A stretch of DNA of 64,000 nt from Alphaproteobacteria bacterium (GTDB lineage: Bacteria; Pseudomonadota; Alphaproteobacteria; UBA8366; Aestuariispiraceae), in the NCBI GenBank assembly GCA_033344895.1, contig JAWPMN010000001.1, forward strand, positions 3,852,001 through 3,916,000. The letters run 5' to 3'. Below the pieces are notes generated by a model that saw nothing but the letters and a program-made list of their open reading frames with translations, did no database searches and was not told where the DNA came from. Positions 18,447 to 27,521 of this stretch are shown here, piece after piece. The first letter of the stretch is position 1, and every line of letters begins with the position of its first letter. The position numbers were made by a program, and so were the translations under genes.

Positions 18447-18983
18447 ATGTTGATGCGACTTCTCATGACCCTACTTATCGCGGCCATGCTGCCGGTACCG
18501 CTTCACGCCCAGGCACCGGAGAATCCGTTTTCCAATGCGGGCGAGGGGGCGACGCAGCCGAACAATGTGCCGCCCCAAAATCCGGGAGGCGCCCCGCCGC
18601 CGAAACCGGACAGCAAGCCGGATCTGCTGCTTCGGATGACGAAGAAGGACTGTGAGAAGGTACTGCGGAGACGGAATGTTGTCGGTGCCGACTATGTGGC
18701 CGGCGTCGATGTGCGCGGCAACAGTGTTACGGGTGCAGATCTCAAGGGTACGCTCACGGCGGCGGATGTCCTGCCGGAGGAAATTGCCTTTGAACTGTCA
18801 TTGAACCCGCTGACCTTTGCCGGCAATGAGGCCCTGGAAGAGCGCTTCTCGAACAGTTCATCCGGATTCGGCATGGTTCGCTTCAATCTGTCTTCCGGCG
18901 CGCTGACCCTCGACGGCAAACGGTTGAACGCCGAAACCGAACAGGAACTCGCTGAAATCTGCCGTCAGGCGCTCGGGCAATAG
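18447..18983 (+). CDS. Small secreted proline-rich protein, family not recognised
   Basis: This 178-residue protein has a clear signal peptide (MLMRLLMTLLIAAMLP, cleavage at HAQA), a Pro/Gly/Asn-rich linker (about 25-55) and a compact C-terminal domain (about 60-178). That domain contains DCEKVLRRRNVVGADYVAGV and NEALEERFSNSSSG. Its sole cysteine pair (KKDCEK and EICRQ) could form a disulfide. It lies 90 bp upstream of proS on the same strand, but nothing ties its function to translation. I do not recognise the family. Confidence 0.7.
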   Translation: MLMRLLMTLLIAAMLPVPLHAQAPENPFSNAGEGATQPNNVPPQNPGGAPPPKPDSKPDLLLRMTKKDCEKVLRRRNVVGADYVAGVDVRGNSVTGADLKGTLTAADVLPEEIAFELSLNPLTFAGNEALEERFSNSSSGFGMVRFNLSSGALTLDGKRLNAETEQELAEICRQALGQ

Positions 18984-19073
18984 GCTCGCCGGAATGTGGA
19001 GCTTCGGCTTTACGCGACCGGTCACTCCCCCTAGATTGCGCCGCAGTCGAAACCGGTATTGAAGGGTCGCCCA

Positions 19074-20417
19074 ATGCGCCTGTCCCCCGCGGTCCGCCTT
19101 AGTGAATATTTCATGCCCACCCTCCGGGAAACGCCGAGCGAGGCGGAAATCGTCTCGCACCGGCTGATGTTGCGTGCCGGGATGGTGCGGCAGGAATCGG
19201 CGGGCATCTATTCGTGGCTGCCGCTGGGCTATCGCGTTCTGCGCAAGATCGAGCAGATTGTTCGGGAGGAGATGGATCGCATCGGCTGCCATGAAGTGCT
19301 GATGCCGACGATTCAGTCTGCGGATCTGTGGCGCCGTTCCGGCCGGTACGACGATTACGGCAAGGAAATGCTGCGTCTCGAAGACCGCCACGAGCGGGAG
19401 ATGCTGTACGGCCCGACCAACGAGGAAATGATCACGGATATCTTCCGCGAGCACGCCAAGAGCTACAAGGACGTGCCGAGGATGATGTATCACATCCAGT
19501 GGAAATTCCGGGATGAGGTCAGACCGCGTTTCGGTGTCATGCGCGGTCGGGAGTTCCTGATGAAGGACGGCTATTCCTTCGATCTGACTGCGGAAGACGG
19601 CCGGATTTCGTACAACAAGCAGTTCGTCGCCTATCTTCGCCTCTATGCCCGTATGGGCCTGCAGGCGATCCCGATGGCGGCCGATACCGGACCGATCGGT
19701 GGTGACATGAGCCATGAATTCATCATTCTGGCCGAAACCGGAGAGAGCCAGGTCTGGTGCGACGCGGACCTGCTGAAACTGGATCTCCTGAACGCCGATA
19801 TCGACCATCGCGACGCGGCACAGATGAGCGAAGTGATCGGCAAGGTTACATCCTACTATGCGGCCACCGACGAACAGCACGATCAGGCGAAGTTCGAATC
19901 GGAAGTGGCTGAAGAGAAACGCCTTTCTGCCCGCGGTATCGAGGTCGGCCATATCTTCTTTTTCGGCGACAAATACTCGACCCCGCTTGGCGCGAAGGTT
20001 CAGACGAAGGACGGCCAGACCGTTCCGGTTCAAAGCGGGTCTTATGGCGTCGGCGTATCGCGATTGGTCGGTGCGATCATCGAAGCGAGCCATGACGAGA
20101 ACGGCATCGTCTGGCCGGAAGCGGTGGCGCCGTTCAAGGTCGGTCTGATCAACCTGCGCAGCGGCGACGACGCCTGCGATGCTGCCTGCGAAGACCTGTA
20201 CCGCAAGCTTCAGGATGCCGGTGTCGAGGTCATGTATGACGACCGTGAAGAGCGTGCGGGCGTCAAGTTCGCCGACATGGAGCTGATCGGGCTTCCCTGG
20301 CAACTGGTGGTGGGGCCAAAGGGCCTGGCCAATGGCGTCGTCGAGCTGAAATCCCGCGCGACCGGTGAGAAGGTGGAACTCTCCGCCGAGGCCGCGCTGG
20401 CGAAACTGGCAGGCTAA
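19074..20417 (+). CDS. proS: Prolyl-tRNA synthetase (short, insertion-less type)
   Basis: ProS attaches proline to tRNA-Pro. The class II core is visible: motif 1 region ([20 protein letters not shown]), motif 2 [21 protein letters not shown] and motif 3 [14 protein letters not shown]. The 447-residue length and direct passage from the catalytic core to the anticodon-binding domain (from about residue 345) show that the ~180-residue editing insertion of the E. coli-type enzyme is missing. This is normal for many Alphaproteobacteria, which use separate YbaK/ProX editing. The ATG at 19074 has GAAGGG 8 nt upstream; a TTG at 19059 would also be in frame. lolC/E and lolD follow directly, a common alphaproteobacterial order. 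Confidence 0.95.
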   Translation: MRLSPAVRLSEYFMPTLRETPSEAEIVSHRLMLRAGMVRQESAGIYSWLPLGYRVLRKIEQIVREEMDRIGCHEVLMPTIQSADLWRRSGRYDDYGKEMLRLEDRHEREMLYGPTNEEMITDIFREHAKSYKDVPRMMYHIQWKFRDEVRPRFGVMRGREFLMKDGYSFDLTAEDGRISYNKQFVAYLRLYARMGLQAIPMAADTGPIGGDMSHEFIILAETGESQVWCDADLLKLDLLNADIDHRDAAQMSEVIGKVTSYYAATDEQHDQAKFESEVAEEKRLSARGIEVGHIFFFGDKYSTPLGAKVQTKDGQTVPVQSGSYGVGVSRLVGAIIEASHDENGIVWPEAVAPFKVGLINLRSGDDACDAACEDLYRKLQDAGVEVMYDDREERAGVKFADMELIGLPWQLVVGPKGLANGVVELKSRATGEKVELSAEAALAKLAG

Positions 20418-20424
20418 CGGCGGT

Positions 20425-21669
20425 ATGTTGTCCGCCGTAGAACGACTCGTCGCATTCCGGTATCTCCGGGCCAAGCGTCAGGAGGGCTTCATCTCCGTAG
20501 TCGCGTGGTTCTCGCTGCTCGGCATCATGCTGGGCGTGGCCACACTCATCATCGTGATGTCGGTCATGAACGGCTTTCGGGCCGAACTGCTGGGACGGAT
20601 CATCGGGTTGAACGGCCATGTCACGGTCGGAACGCTGGAACGCCGTATCGAAAACTACGACGATCTGGCACAGAGGCTGATGCAGAAAGAGGGCGTGGTC
20701 TATGCCACCCCGATGGTCGAGGGGCAGGTCATGGCCAGCAGCGGCGCCGGTGCCGGCGGGGCCCTGGTGCGCGGTCTTTCGGCCAAGGACTTTATCGCCC
20801 GCCCGATCCTGCGGAGCTCGATCGTGGTCGGAGATCTGGAGAAGTTCCGGGCCGGCGACGGCATTCTGATCGGCGTGCGGATGGCCGGACGCCTTGGGCT
20901 GAATGTCGGTGACAAGCTGACGCTGATTTCGCCGAATGGCACGGTTACGGCATTCGGGACTGTCCCGCGCATGAAGGCCTATACGATTTCCGGTCTGTTC
21001 GAAGTCGGCATGTACGAGTTCGACAACACCTATATCTACATGCCGCTGTCGGCCGCCCAGTCCTTCTTCAAGACGGGCGATGCCGTCGGGTCCATCGAGG
21101 TCATGCTGGAGAATCCGGACCTTGCCCGCACCACGGCCTTCGAGTTGCGCCAGGAGTTGGGGGCGGGCTATCACGCGACGGACTGGCAGCGCGTCAATGT
21201 GAGCTTTTTCAATGCGTTGGAAGTTGAACGTAACGTTATGGCCATGATTCTGTCCCTGATCGTGATTGTTGCCGCGTTCAATGTGATCTCGTCCCAGATC
21301 ATGCTGGTCCAGGACAAGTCACGCGGGATCGCGATCCTGCGCACCATGGGCGCGACACGGGGATCGGTTCTGCGCATCTTCTTCATGACCGGCAGTTCGG
21401 TCGGGGTGATCGGTACGGTTTTGGGCGCCGCCCTGGGGATCGCCTTTGCCGTCAATATCGAGACCATTCGCCAGTGGATCCAATCCCTGTCCGGTGCGAC
21501 CTTGTTCGACGCGGAAATCTATTTTCTGTCCCAGTTGCCGGCGAAGGTGGAGCCGCTGGAAGTTGCTCTGACCATTGTGTTCGCTCTGGCGATAAGCCTC
21601 CTGGCCTCGATCTATCCGGCCTGGCGCGCCGCGCGCCTCGATCCGGTGGAGGTGCTGCGTTATGAGTGA
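20425..21669 (+). CDS. lolC: Lipoprotein-releasing ABC transporter permease LolC/LolE
   Basis: The Lol transporter extracts outer-membrane lipoproteins from the inner membrane. This 414-residue permease has the MacB/FtsX layout: one N-terminal membrane helix (about 24-45, [20 protein letters not shown]), a periplasmic domain (about 50-265) and three C-terminal helices. The N-terminal [13 protein letters not shown] motif is typical of LolC/E. The ATG at 20425, 8 bp after proS, is preferred over a start overlapping proS. Only one permease is present, as in organisms with a LolF-like homodimer. The lolD start overlaps its end by 8 bp. Confidence 0.93.
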   Translation: MLSAVERLVAFRYLRAKRQEGFISVVAWFSLLGIMLGVATLIIVMSVMNGFRAELLGRIIGLNGHVTVGTLERRIENYDDLAQRLMQKEGVVYATPMVEGQVMASSGAGAGGALVRGLSAKDFIARPILRSSIVVGDLEKFRAGDGILIGVRMAGRLGLNVGDKLTLISPNGTVTAFGTVPRMKAYTISGLFEVGMYEFDNTYIYMPLSAAQSFFKTGDAVGSIEVMLENPDLARTTAFELRQELGAGYHATDWQRVNVSFFNALEVERNVMAMILSLIVIVAAFNVISSQIMLVQDKSRGIAILRTMGATRGSVLRIFFMTGSSVGVIGTVLGAALGIAFAVNIETIRQWIQSLSGATLFDAEIYFLSQLPAKVEPLEVALTIVFALAISLLASIYPAWRAARLDPVEVLRYE

Positions 21670-22357
21670 AGCAGAAGCTTTCGCCCTGGAACTGCGCGAC
21701 GTTGTCAGGACCTACAAGACGGCGGCTGGCCCGCTGACCGTTCTGGAAGGCGCCTCACTGTCTGTCGGCAAGGGGGAGCTGGTCGGACTGGTAGCCCCCA
21801 GCGGGACCGGCAAATCGACGCTGCTTCATGTGGCCGGACTGCTGGAACTGCCGGATGGCGGCGATGTCGCGATCGAGGGGCTGGCATGCGGTGCCCTGAA
21901 CGATGCGCGTCGTACATCGATCCGCCGGAACACTGTCGGTTTCGTCTATCAGTTCCATCACCTGCTGCCGGAATTCTCCGCTTTGGAGAATGTGGCCCTG
22001 CCACAGATGGTGGCGGGACGGGGCAAGGGTGCGGCGAAGAAGGCGGCGTCCGAACTGCTGGACCGCGTCGGTCTGACGGCGCGGGCCAGTCATCGTCCGG
22101 CCAAACTATCGGGGGGTGAGCAACAGCGCGTTGCGGTGGCCAGGGCGCTTTCGAACAATCCCGCCATCCTGCTGGCGGATGAGCCGACCGGTAATCTCGA
22201 CCCGGCGACCTCCGACACAGTCTTCAATCTGCTGGTTGAGATGGTCCGCGAACGCGGGATGAGTGCGCTGATCGCGACGCATAACATTGATCTGGCGGAA
22301 CGCATGGATCGGGTAGTCACCCTCCAGGACGGCAGGATAACGGATTTCCGGCGCTAG
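21662..22357 (+). CDS. lolD: Lipoprotein-releasing ABC transporter ATPase LolD
   Basis: This 231-residue ABC ATPase powers LolC/E. Walker A is APSGTGKST (Ala where most family members have Gly), the signature is LSGGEQQRV and Walker B is [11 protein letters not shown]; the Q-loop is in [12 protein letters not shown]. The first codons overlap the permease gene by 8 bp, so translation is coupled. Its TAG stop overlaps the TAG stop of the convergent HupE-like gene within a CTAG tetranucleotide. Confidence 0.95.
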   Translation: MSEAEAFALELRDVVRTYKTAAGPLTVLEGASLSVGKGELVGLVAPSGTGKSTLLHVAGLLELPDGGDVAIEGLACGALNDARRTSIRRNTVGFVYQFHHLLPEFSALENVALPQMVAGRGKGAAKKAASELLDRVGLTARASHRPAKLSGGEQQRVAVARALSNNPAILLADEPTGNLDPATSDTVFNLLVEMVRERGMSALIATHNIDLAERMDRVVTLQDGRITDFRR

Positions 22358-22959
22358 CTCCCGCCGCGCAGGCTGAAGGCCAGCATCATCGCCGATGCGG
22401 CCGCGACCCAGCTTGCCAGAACACGCATCCCAATCCGCGTAATTGCGAAACGTTCGATCTTGCGTAGCGCGAGCGCCGCATTGACGACGATCAGCGAAAC
22501 GCCGAGCCAGGCGCCCGCCGCAAAGACTGCGCGATCCACCGGTCGCGCGGCATCAAGCCCGGTATCGAGCCCAATTGCCAGAAAGACCGGCGCCAGCAAA
22601 CCGATGCTATACGCATAGTCGCGATCCTGAGTTGCCGCGACGGCAAGTCCGAGAAGCAACGCACCGACCCAAAGTGCCGGTGCGGTCCAGATGGAACTTG
22701 TTGCGCCCACCCCGAAAACCGACAGAATCAACCCGGCCGCCAGCGGCAATACGACCGACAGAAAATGCCGCGGCATCTTCGCCTCGGGTTGATGCGCGAT
22801 CAGCAGGGAACCCGCCAGCAGGCAGACTGCGTGGACGGGCTCCAGCACCGGGTGCAGGAGCCCGTTCGGAAAGGCCCCGATTCCCTCCAGGCTGCTGTGA
22901 GCGTGGGCGGCTTCCGGTGACAGAATGAGGAAAGCGGTCGCCGGTATGACAGCCCGCAT
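22354..22959 (-). CDS. HupE/UreJ-like membrane protein, second of a pair
   Basis: This 201-residue membrane protein has a cleavable N-terminal segment ([17 protein letters not shown]) and about six hydrophobic helices. The region after the signal ([20 protein letters not shown]) resembles the HP...DH signature of HupE/UreJ but is divergent: it has EPVH where the companion has GLDH. HupE/UreJ proteins are thought to import nickel or cobalt. Its start overlaps the stop of the companion HupE gene (TGATG). No urease or hydrogenase gene is in the window. Confidence 0.7.
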   Translation of the reverse strand: MRAVIPATAFLILSPEAAHAHSSLEGIGAFPNGLLHPVLEPVHAVCLLAGSLLIAHQPEAKMPRHFLSVVLPLAAGLILSVFGVGATSSIWTAPALWVGALLLGLAVAATQDRDYAYSIGLLAPVFLAIGLDTGLDAARPVDRAVFAAGAWLGVSLIVVNAALALRKIERFAITRIGMRVLASWVAAASAMMLAFSLRGGS

Positions 22960-23555
22960 CAGGCCATGCCGGTCAGGAAGGCTAGGCCCATGACGGCGAT
23001 CAGCCCGCCAAGGCCGCGCGCCGCAATCCGGCCGAACTTGCCCCGGCCGAGCTCACCCAGCCCGATACCGGCGAGGTGTAGCAGGCCGGTCGATAGGACA
23101 AAGCCCACCGAATAGGCGGCGGCGCTTGCGGAGTCCGGCAATTCCGTGCCGTGCGCGTGCCCGTGAAACACGGCGAATACACCAACAATGGCGGTTGCGA
23201 TTGGTACGGGCGCGCGGACAGCGAATGCGATCAAGAGCCCGAGCACGACCGCCGAGGTCGCAATTCCGGCTTCCACGGCGGGGATCGGGATCCCGAGGAC
23301 CCCCAGCGCGCCGCCAAACGCCATGATCAACGGAAACACGATCGGCAGAACGTAAATGGCCGGTCGTCCGAGGAAAACGCCCCAAAGCCCGACAGCGACC
23401 ATGGCGATGACGTGATCCAGGCCGAAGATCGGATGTGTCAGACCACTGACGAACCCGCCGCCATGGCCGGGGCCACCATGTGCCCAGGCAAGGGATATCG
23501 GCAACAGTGCCAGGATGGCGGATACCGTCAGTATACGGCTTACACGCAGGTTCAT
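22959..23555 (-). CDS. HupE/UreJ family metal transporter
   Basis: This 198-residue protein starts at the ATG at 23555 (GGAG 7 nt upstream). It has a signal peptide ending WAHGG, a His/Gly-rich N-terminus (GGPGHGGGF) and the family signature HPIFGLDHVIAMVAVGLWG. Several membrane helices and a second His cluster (FHGHAHG, near residue 138) follow. The histidines fit binding of Ni2+ or Co2+ at the inner membrane. It is the first gene of a two-gene unit. A much longer reading frame runs upstream over other genes and is not coding. Confidence 0.87.
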   Translation of the reverse strand: MNLRVSRILTVSAILALLPISLAWAHGGPGHGGGFVSGLTHPIFGLDHVIAMVAVGLWGVFLGRPAIYVLPIVFPLIMAFGGALGVLGIPIPAVEAGIATSAVVLGLLIAFAVRAPVPIATAIVGVFAVFHGHAHGTELPDSASAAAYSVGFVLSTGLLHLAGIGLGELGRGKFGRIAARGLGGLIAVMGLAFLTGMA

Positions 23556-23654
23556 TTTTTGACTCCGGCTTCCAGCGATTGGTGAGGCTTGTACTTGAAT
23601 GCGGCAAGGTGCGCGGTATGGTATCCGGGCCTTCAAATTGGGGAAAGGGCGGGT

Positions 23655-24443
23655 ATGAGCGACGCATCCATTGCGCGGAAACTGGATGCCTCCAGTGATG
23701 GAGAGGACATCATGCGTCAGCTGCTGCGTCGGGCGGAACCGCTGGACCCGCGCCGCCACGGGGCGTTGCGCATTGCCGCGGGCCGCGATTACAGCTTCGT
23801 TCGCAAGCTGCACACGGTGCCCTTGAGTGCGGTTGAGTTCATGCCGTCCGCCCGGCATTACCCGATCATCTTTGCCGGCGATACGGAGCCGCAGCCCGTC
23901 GCTCTGTTGGGCCTGCGTCCCGATCAGAACCTGTTCGTCGACGAAAAAGGGAACTGGAAGGAAGGCTGTTATGTGCCTGCCATTCTGCGTCGCGCCCCGT
24001 TCGTTCTGATGCAGGAAAGCAAGGACGGCAAGGAAGGCGTCAATCTGTGCCTGGACGTGGAATCGCCGCTGGTTTCCAAGAAGGCGGGCGCGGCGCTGTT
24101 CAAGGACGGGCGGCCGACGCCGCTCGTCGCGAAAATGGCGACTTTCGCGGCTTCCTTCTCGAAGGAACAGGCGCGGACCCGGCTGTTCGTCAATGCCTGC
24201 CGTCAGCAGAATCTGCTGGTGGAACGACAAATGGAGATAACGCTGGCATCCGGTCAGAAGATCGTCTTTTCCGGATTTCGGGTGATCGACGAAGAACGCC
24301 TGCGCAAACTGTCGGATGCGGATGCGGTCGAATGGTTCCGGCGCGGCTGGACCGCCCTGGCCTTCGCACATTTCCTGTCTCTCGGAAACATGGGGCGCTT
24401 GCACCACCGTGCAAACCGGGAGGTCAGTGGCGGCGGCGACTGA
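23655..24443 (+). CDS. SapC family protein
   Basis: This 262-residue protein without signal peptide starts at an ATG preceded by GGGGAAAGGGCGGGT. It shows the SapC pattern: HYPIIFAGD, ALLGLRPDQNLFVDEKGNW and CYVPAILRRAPFVLM (about 70-120). Towards the C-terminus there is LRKLSDADAVEWFRRGWTAL and a short run of polar residues. SapC was named from an S-layer-linked gene of Campylobacter, but its biochemical role is unknown. It is divergent from the HupE pair and convergent with the cyclic-nucleotide-binding pair. Confidence 0.85.
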   Translation: MSDASIARKLDASSDGEDIMRQLLRRAEPLDPRRHGALRIAAGRDYSFVRKLHTVPLSAVEFMPSARHYPIIFAGDTEPQPVALLGLRPDQNLFVDEKGNWKEGCYVPAILRRAPFVLMQESKDGKEGVNLCLDVESPLVSKKAGAALFKDGRPTPLVAKMATFAASFSKEQARTRLFVNACRQQNLLVERQMEITLASGQKIVFSGFRVIDEERLRKLSDADAVEWFRRGWTALAFAHFLSLGNMGRLHHRANREVSGGGD

Positions 24444-24462
24444 TCGGCCGGGGCAGGGGGCG

Positions 24463-24879
24463 TTACTCCGCTTCGGACGAGAGGGCGGCGAGATCCTCTT
24501 CTTTCGGCGCGGTTTCGATTTCCGTTTTTCGATCCATGACGGATAACAGGTTCTGCGCCAGAATCCGGAACAGGGCCCGGATGAAAGGGTCGGATTTTTC
24601 AAGCTTGGCGTCCAACTGACCGCGTTCTACAGCGATCAACAGACAATCGGTGGCGGCGCGTGCTCCGGCGGCTCGGGGACGGTCGGTCAGGAGGGCGACT
24701 TCCCCGAAAACCTGGCCGGGTCCGATGGTCGCGATCGTATCGAACAATCCGTCGGGCCCGCGTTTGATCAATTCCACCTTGCCGGACTGGACCAGATAGG
24801 TTGCGTCCCCGACATCGCCTTCCATGAAGATGATGTCGCCTGACTGGTAGGTGACCTTGGCCAGCGCGCTGTCAGCCAT
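24463..24879 (-). CDS. Cyclic nucleotide-binding domain protein (second of pair)
   Basis: This 138-residue protein is essentially one cNMP-binding beta-roll with a C-terminal helical tail. YQSGDIIFMEGD and the phosphate-binding cassette GQVFGEVALLTDRPRAAGA (about 65-85) are clear, with the conserved E and R. The tail (RALFRILAQNLLSVMDRKTE) resembles the dimer/C-helix region, with no HTH or enzyme domain. The ATG at 24879 overlaps the upstream paralogue by 8 bp, so the two are coupled. Confidence 0.82.
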   Translation of the reverse strand: MADSALAKVTYQSGDIIFMEGDVGDATYLVQSGKVELIKRGPDGLFDTIATIGPGQVFGEVALLTDRPRAAGARAATDCLLIAVERGQLDAKLEKSDPFIRALFRILAQNLLSVMDRKTEIETAPKEEDLAALSSEAE

Positions 24880-25351
24880 CGCCTTGTGCTTCCTGCCGTC
24901 TCTGTGCGGCGACGGTGCCGGCCTGATCATCCGCTTGCCGGGCCAGTGCCTCAAGGTCGTCCGGTGGGATCGGTGTATCGTCAGCGACGCGCCGCAGGAG
25001 CCGTATCAGCATCAGCATCAGCATGCGCAGAACCGGATCGGTCTTGGCCAGTTTGGCCTTCAGGGATTCCTCCGTGATCACGATGCAGACGCAGGATTGT
25101 TCGGCGATCGCACTGGCCATCCGCTCGGATTGGTCGATCAGTGCCATTTCGCCGAAAATCCCGCCAGGCTCAACGAATCCCAGGGTTCCCTGGCGGCCGC
25201 CCGCGACGTTTTTCGTTATCCGAACGCGCCCGCTCTGCAGAATAAACGCCTGACTTCCCAGATCACCCTCATTGAAAATGATATCGCCTGGAAAGAATGT
25301 TCGCCGATTGAGAACACGACCGCTGTCGCTCACGCCATGATTCCCGTGCAT
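24872..25351 (-). CDS. Cyclic nucleotide-binding domain protein (first of pair)
   Basis: This protein of about 159 residues is a stand-alone cNMP-binding domain. FFPGDIIFNEGD starts the beta-roll and GGIFGEMALIDQSERMASA is the phosphate-binding cassette. The C-terminus (KTDPVLRMLMLMLIRLLRRVADD) is a helical tail similar to that of the following gene; both have KTDPVLR/KSDPFIR before the helix, showing that they are paralogues. A GTG at 25333 with GGGAA upstream is an alternative start. It is divergent from the receiver-domain gene at 25537. Confidence 0.8.
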   Translation of the reverse strand: MHGNHGVSDSGRVLNRRTFFPGDIIFNEGDLGSQAFILQSGRVRITKNVAGGRQGTLGFVEPGGIFGEMALIDQSERMASAIAEQSCVCIVITEESLKAKLAKTDPVLRMLMLMLIRLLRRVADDTPIPPDDLEALARQADDQAGTVAAQRRQEAQGDG

Positions 25352-25536
25352 GGATGATCGTCTGCCTGCATTCCAGCGTAGGGCGCCCCATGCGGGGCCG
25401 CAAGGCACCAGTTGGCGAATCGAACAGAGAGGGGAAGACTTGTGAAACCAAGGCGCTTATTGTACCGGAATGATACGCTGTAGCGCTTGGGGAAGGGAGG
25501 GCCCAATCGTCGCCGGCGAAATGGTGGCGGGAGGTC

Positions 25537-26049
25537 ATGTCGAAGAGCTACGATTTCACGAACTTGCGGGTATTGGTCGTCGACGACTGCAAGTTCATGC
25601 GGAACATACTTGAGCGTATGTTGGAGGCCTTGGGGTGCGGTTTTGTCCGAACTGCGTCGGACGGGATTGATGCCTGGGATTATTTGGCGACCGACGATTT
25701 CGACCTGCTGATTACCGATTGGGAGATGGAACCGGAAGACGGTCCGGCCCTGGTGCGGCGTCTCCGAATGGACAGCGATAGCCCGGCCCGTTACATCCCG
25801 GTGATCATGCTGACCGGGTATACGGAAAAGTCGAAGGTCATGAGTGCGCGCGATTTCGGAATTACCGAGTTTCTGGCAAAGCCGCTGGCGGCCCGATCGC
25901 TTCATGCCAGGATCGTGAATATCATCGAGAATCCGCGTCCATTCGTGCGTACGGCATCCTTTTTCGGACCGTGCCGGCGGCGCCTGAACCTGCCGACCTT
26001 CGACGGCAGCGATCGTCGCGCCTCGATGGACGACGCGCTGGAGATCTAG
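25537..26049 (+). CDS. Single-domain response regulator with conserved C-terminal tail
   Basis: This 170-residue protein is a CheY-like receiver (about 9-130): acidic pair VVDD, phospho-acceptor Asp in LLITDWEMEP, Thr in MLTGYTEKS and Lys in FLAKPL. There is no output domain. A ~40-residue tail with RPFVRTASFFGPCRRR and a final ALEI follows. A second receiver protein at 52782-53288 has the same tail (RPFVRSSDYFGPDRRR, ending SIEI), so the tail is a shared element, perhaps a docking site. The next gene, 50 bp away, looks like an Hpt protein and may be its phosphate donor or sink. Confidence 0.85.
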   Translation: MSKSYDFTNLRVLVVDDCKFMRNILERMLEALGCGFVRTASDGIDAWDYLATDDFDLLITDWEMEPEDGPALVRRLRMDSDSPARYIPVIMLTGYTEKSKVMSARDFGITEFLAKPLAARSLHARIVNIIENPRPFVRTASFFGPCRRRLNLPTFDGSDRRASMDDALEI

Positions 26050-26099
26050 CCGACACCGCAAGACGGATTGGCGGCGGACATTGAGAGGACCATAGGGTG

Positions 26100-26612
26100 A
26101 TGGCGAAAGACGAACTTCCCGAAGTGCCCCCGAACCCGAACAAATCCTGGCACCAGGTGGTCGAGCGCCCGAACAATCTGGCGAAGAAGGTGCCCAAGGT
26201 CGGTGGCAAGAACCCTGAGAAGGCGTTTGCCGAGGCGGAAACCATCGTCAAGCGGATGGCCGCCGAATATGTCAGCAAGCTGGCAGGAGATATCGAGCAG
26301 ATGAAGGCGCTGGCGGCGGCTTATCGGGCCGACCCGTCCGAGCAAAACCTCGATAAGCTGTTCCGGCTGGTTCATAACATGCGCGGTCAGGGGGCGACGT
26401 TCGGATTTCCGCTGATTACGGAAATCGGCCGAACCTTCTGTCGTTACGTCCGTGAACGCCCGGCCAATGTCGAAGTCAAGCCAGCCTTGGTAGACCAGCA
26501 TCTGAAGGCGTTGCAGGTCGTCTACAGCCAGTCGATCAAGGGCAGCGGGGACGAGATTTCCCAGGCTGTCGTTCACGCCCTTTCTGAGGTCGTGGAGAAG
26601 GAAATCGGCTGA
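26100..26612 (+). CDS. Probable Hpt-type phosphotransfer protein
   Basis: This 170-residue soluble, helix-rich protein contains LFRLVHNMRGQGATFGFPLI (about 88-107). It matches the Hpt pattern H-x-x-K/R-G-x-(A/G), with H92 as candidate phospho-histidine. The N-terminal 40 residues are Pro/Lys/Asn-rich and probably disordered. It directly follows a receiver-only response regulator, so a relay between them is likely. A GTG at 26097 directly before the chosen ATG could also serve as start. Confidence 0.65.
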   Translation: MAKDELPEVPPNPNKSWHQVVERPNNLAKKVPKVGGKNPEKAFAEAETIVKRMAAEYVSKLAGDIEQMKALAAAYRADPSEQNLDKLFRLVHNMRGQGATFGFPLITEIGRTFCRYVRERPANVEVKPALVDQHLKALQVVYSQSIKGSGDEISQAVVHALSEVVEKEIG

Positions 26613-26751
26613 CCGGCGGTCGTCGAAGATCGTCTCCCCGGAACCGCCGTAACGCTTTCATCCACCCGGGGGATGGCTTAGACTTGCGCCCTCGATACGG
26701 CGGCGCATCGTCCTGCTGAATTTCTCAAGAAATCGTCCCAAGGGGGTATTA

Positions 26752-27285
26752 ATGTCGGGCAGTCTCAACAAGGTCATTCTGGTAGGCAATCTGGGCCAGG
26801 ATCCCGACGTCCGGTCGCTGCAGTCCGGTGACAAGGTGGCGAACCTGTCAGTCGCGACGAATGAACGTTGGCGCGACCGCGAAGGCAACAATCAGGAACG
26901 TACCGAGTGGCATCGTGTCGTGATTTTCGGCCGAACGGCGGAAGTTGCAGAACGCTTCCTGAAACGTGGTTCCAAGGTTCTGATCGAAGGGCAGCTTCAG
27001 ACCCGTAAATGGCAGGGTCAGGACGGACAGGACCGCTATACGACCGAAGTCGTCGTGCGCCCCTACAGCGGCAATATGACGATGCTGGACGGCCGTGAAG
27101 GCGGCGGCGGGTCCGGTGGCGGCGGATATGGCGGCGGTGGCCCGTCGGGCGGCGGTTATGACGACGGCGGCTATGGCGGGGGGTACGATGACCGCGGTGG
27201 CCGACCGTCCGGTGGTGGTTCCGGTGGCGGTGGCGGCGGTGGCCGTGATTACAGCGCCGATCTGGACGACGAAATTCCGTTCTAG
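26752..27285 (+). CDS. ssb: Single-stranded DNA-binding protein
   Basis: This 177-residue SSB has an OB-fold (about 1-110) starting [18 protein letters not shown] and containing [10 protein letters not shown] and [15 protein letters not shown] long Gly-rich linker with Asp/Tyr/Arg (about 112-168) follows. The acidic C-terminal tip DDEIPF docks replication and repair proteins. It is encoded alone and followed by a strong terminator. Confidence 0.96.
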   Translation: MSGSLNKVILVGNLGQDPDVRSLQSGDKVANLSVATNERWRDREGNNQERTEWHRVVIFGRTAEVAERFLKRGSKVLIEGQLQTRKWQGQDGQDRYTTEVVVRPYSGNMTMLDGREGGGGSGGGGYGGGGPSGGGYDDGGYGGGYDDRGGRPSGGGSGGGGGGGRDYSADLDDEIPF

Positions 27286-27311
27286 GAACGAGTTACCGAA
27301 CAAACTTGAAG

Positions 27312-27338
27312 CCGAGGGGATTTCCCCTCGGTTTTTTG
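27312..27338 (+). terminator. Intrinsic terminator after ssb
   Basis: A perfect 8-bp stem, CCGAGGGG (27312-27319) with CCCCTCGG (27324-27331), a 4-nt loop and TTTTTT lie 25 bp past the ssb stop. Confidence 0.95.
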
Positions 27339-27521
27339 TTTGCCCGATCATTTCTGAGGGATGCTGCCTTGGCGTCACGGCATCTGGATGCGGGTGCCGA
27401 ATGCGATCCGGCCGGGCTTCCATTGCAGTCGGACGGAAAGAATCGCTCGCGTCACGTTGCGAATCGGCAGAAGGGAAGGCCACCGGGTCATAAAAACGAA
27501 ACGAATGAACAGGAGATCCAA

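Noticed and set aside
18858-20474. 538-codon minus-strand frame opposite proS
   Set aside because: It is a high-GC antisense shadow; the plus strand encodes a complete prolyl-tRNA synthetase with all class II motifs.
23556-24602. N-terminal extension of the HupE-like gene to 24602
   Set aside because: The extra 349 codons run antisense through the SapC gene. The ATG at 23555 has a ribosome-binding site and a signal peptide directly after it.
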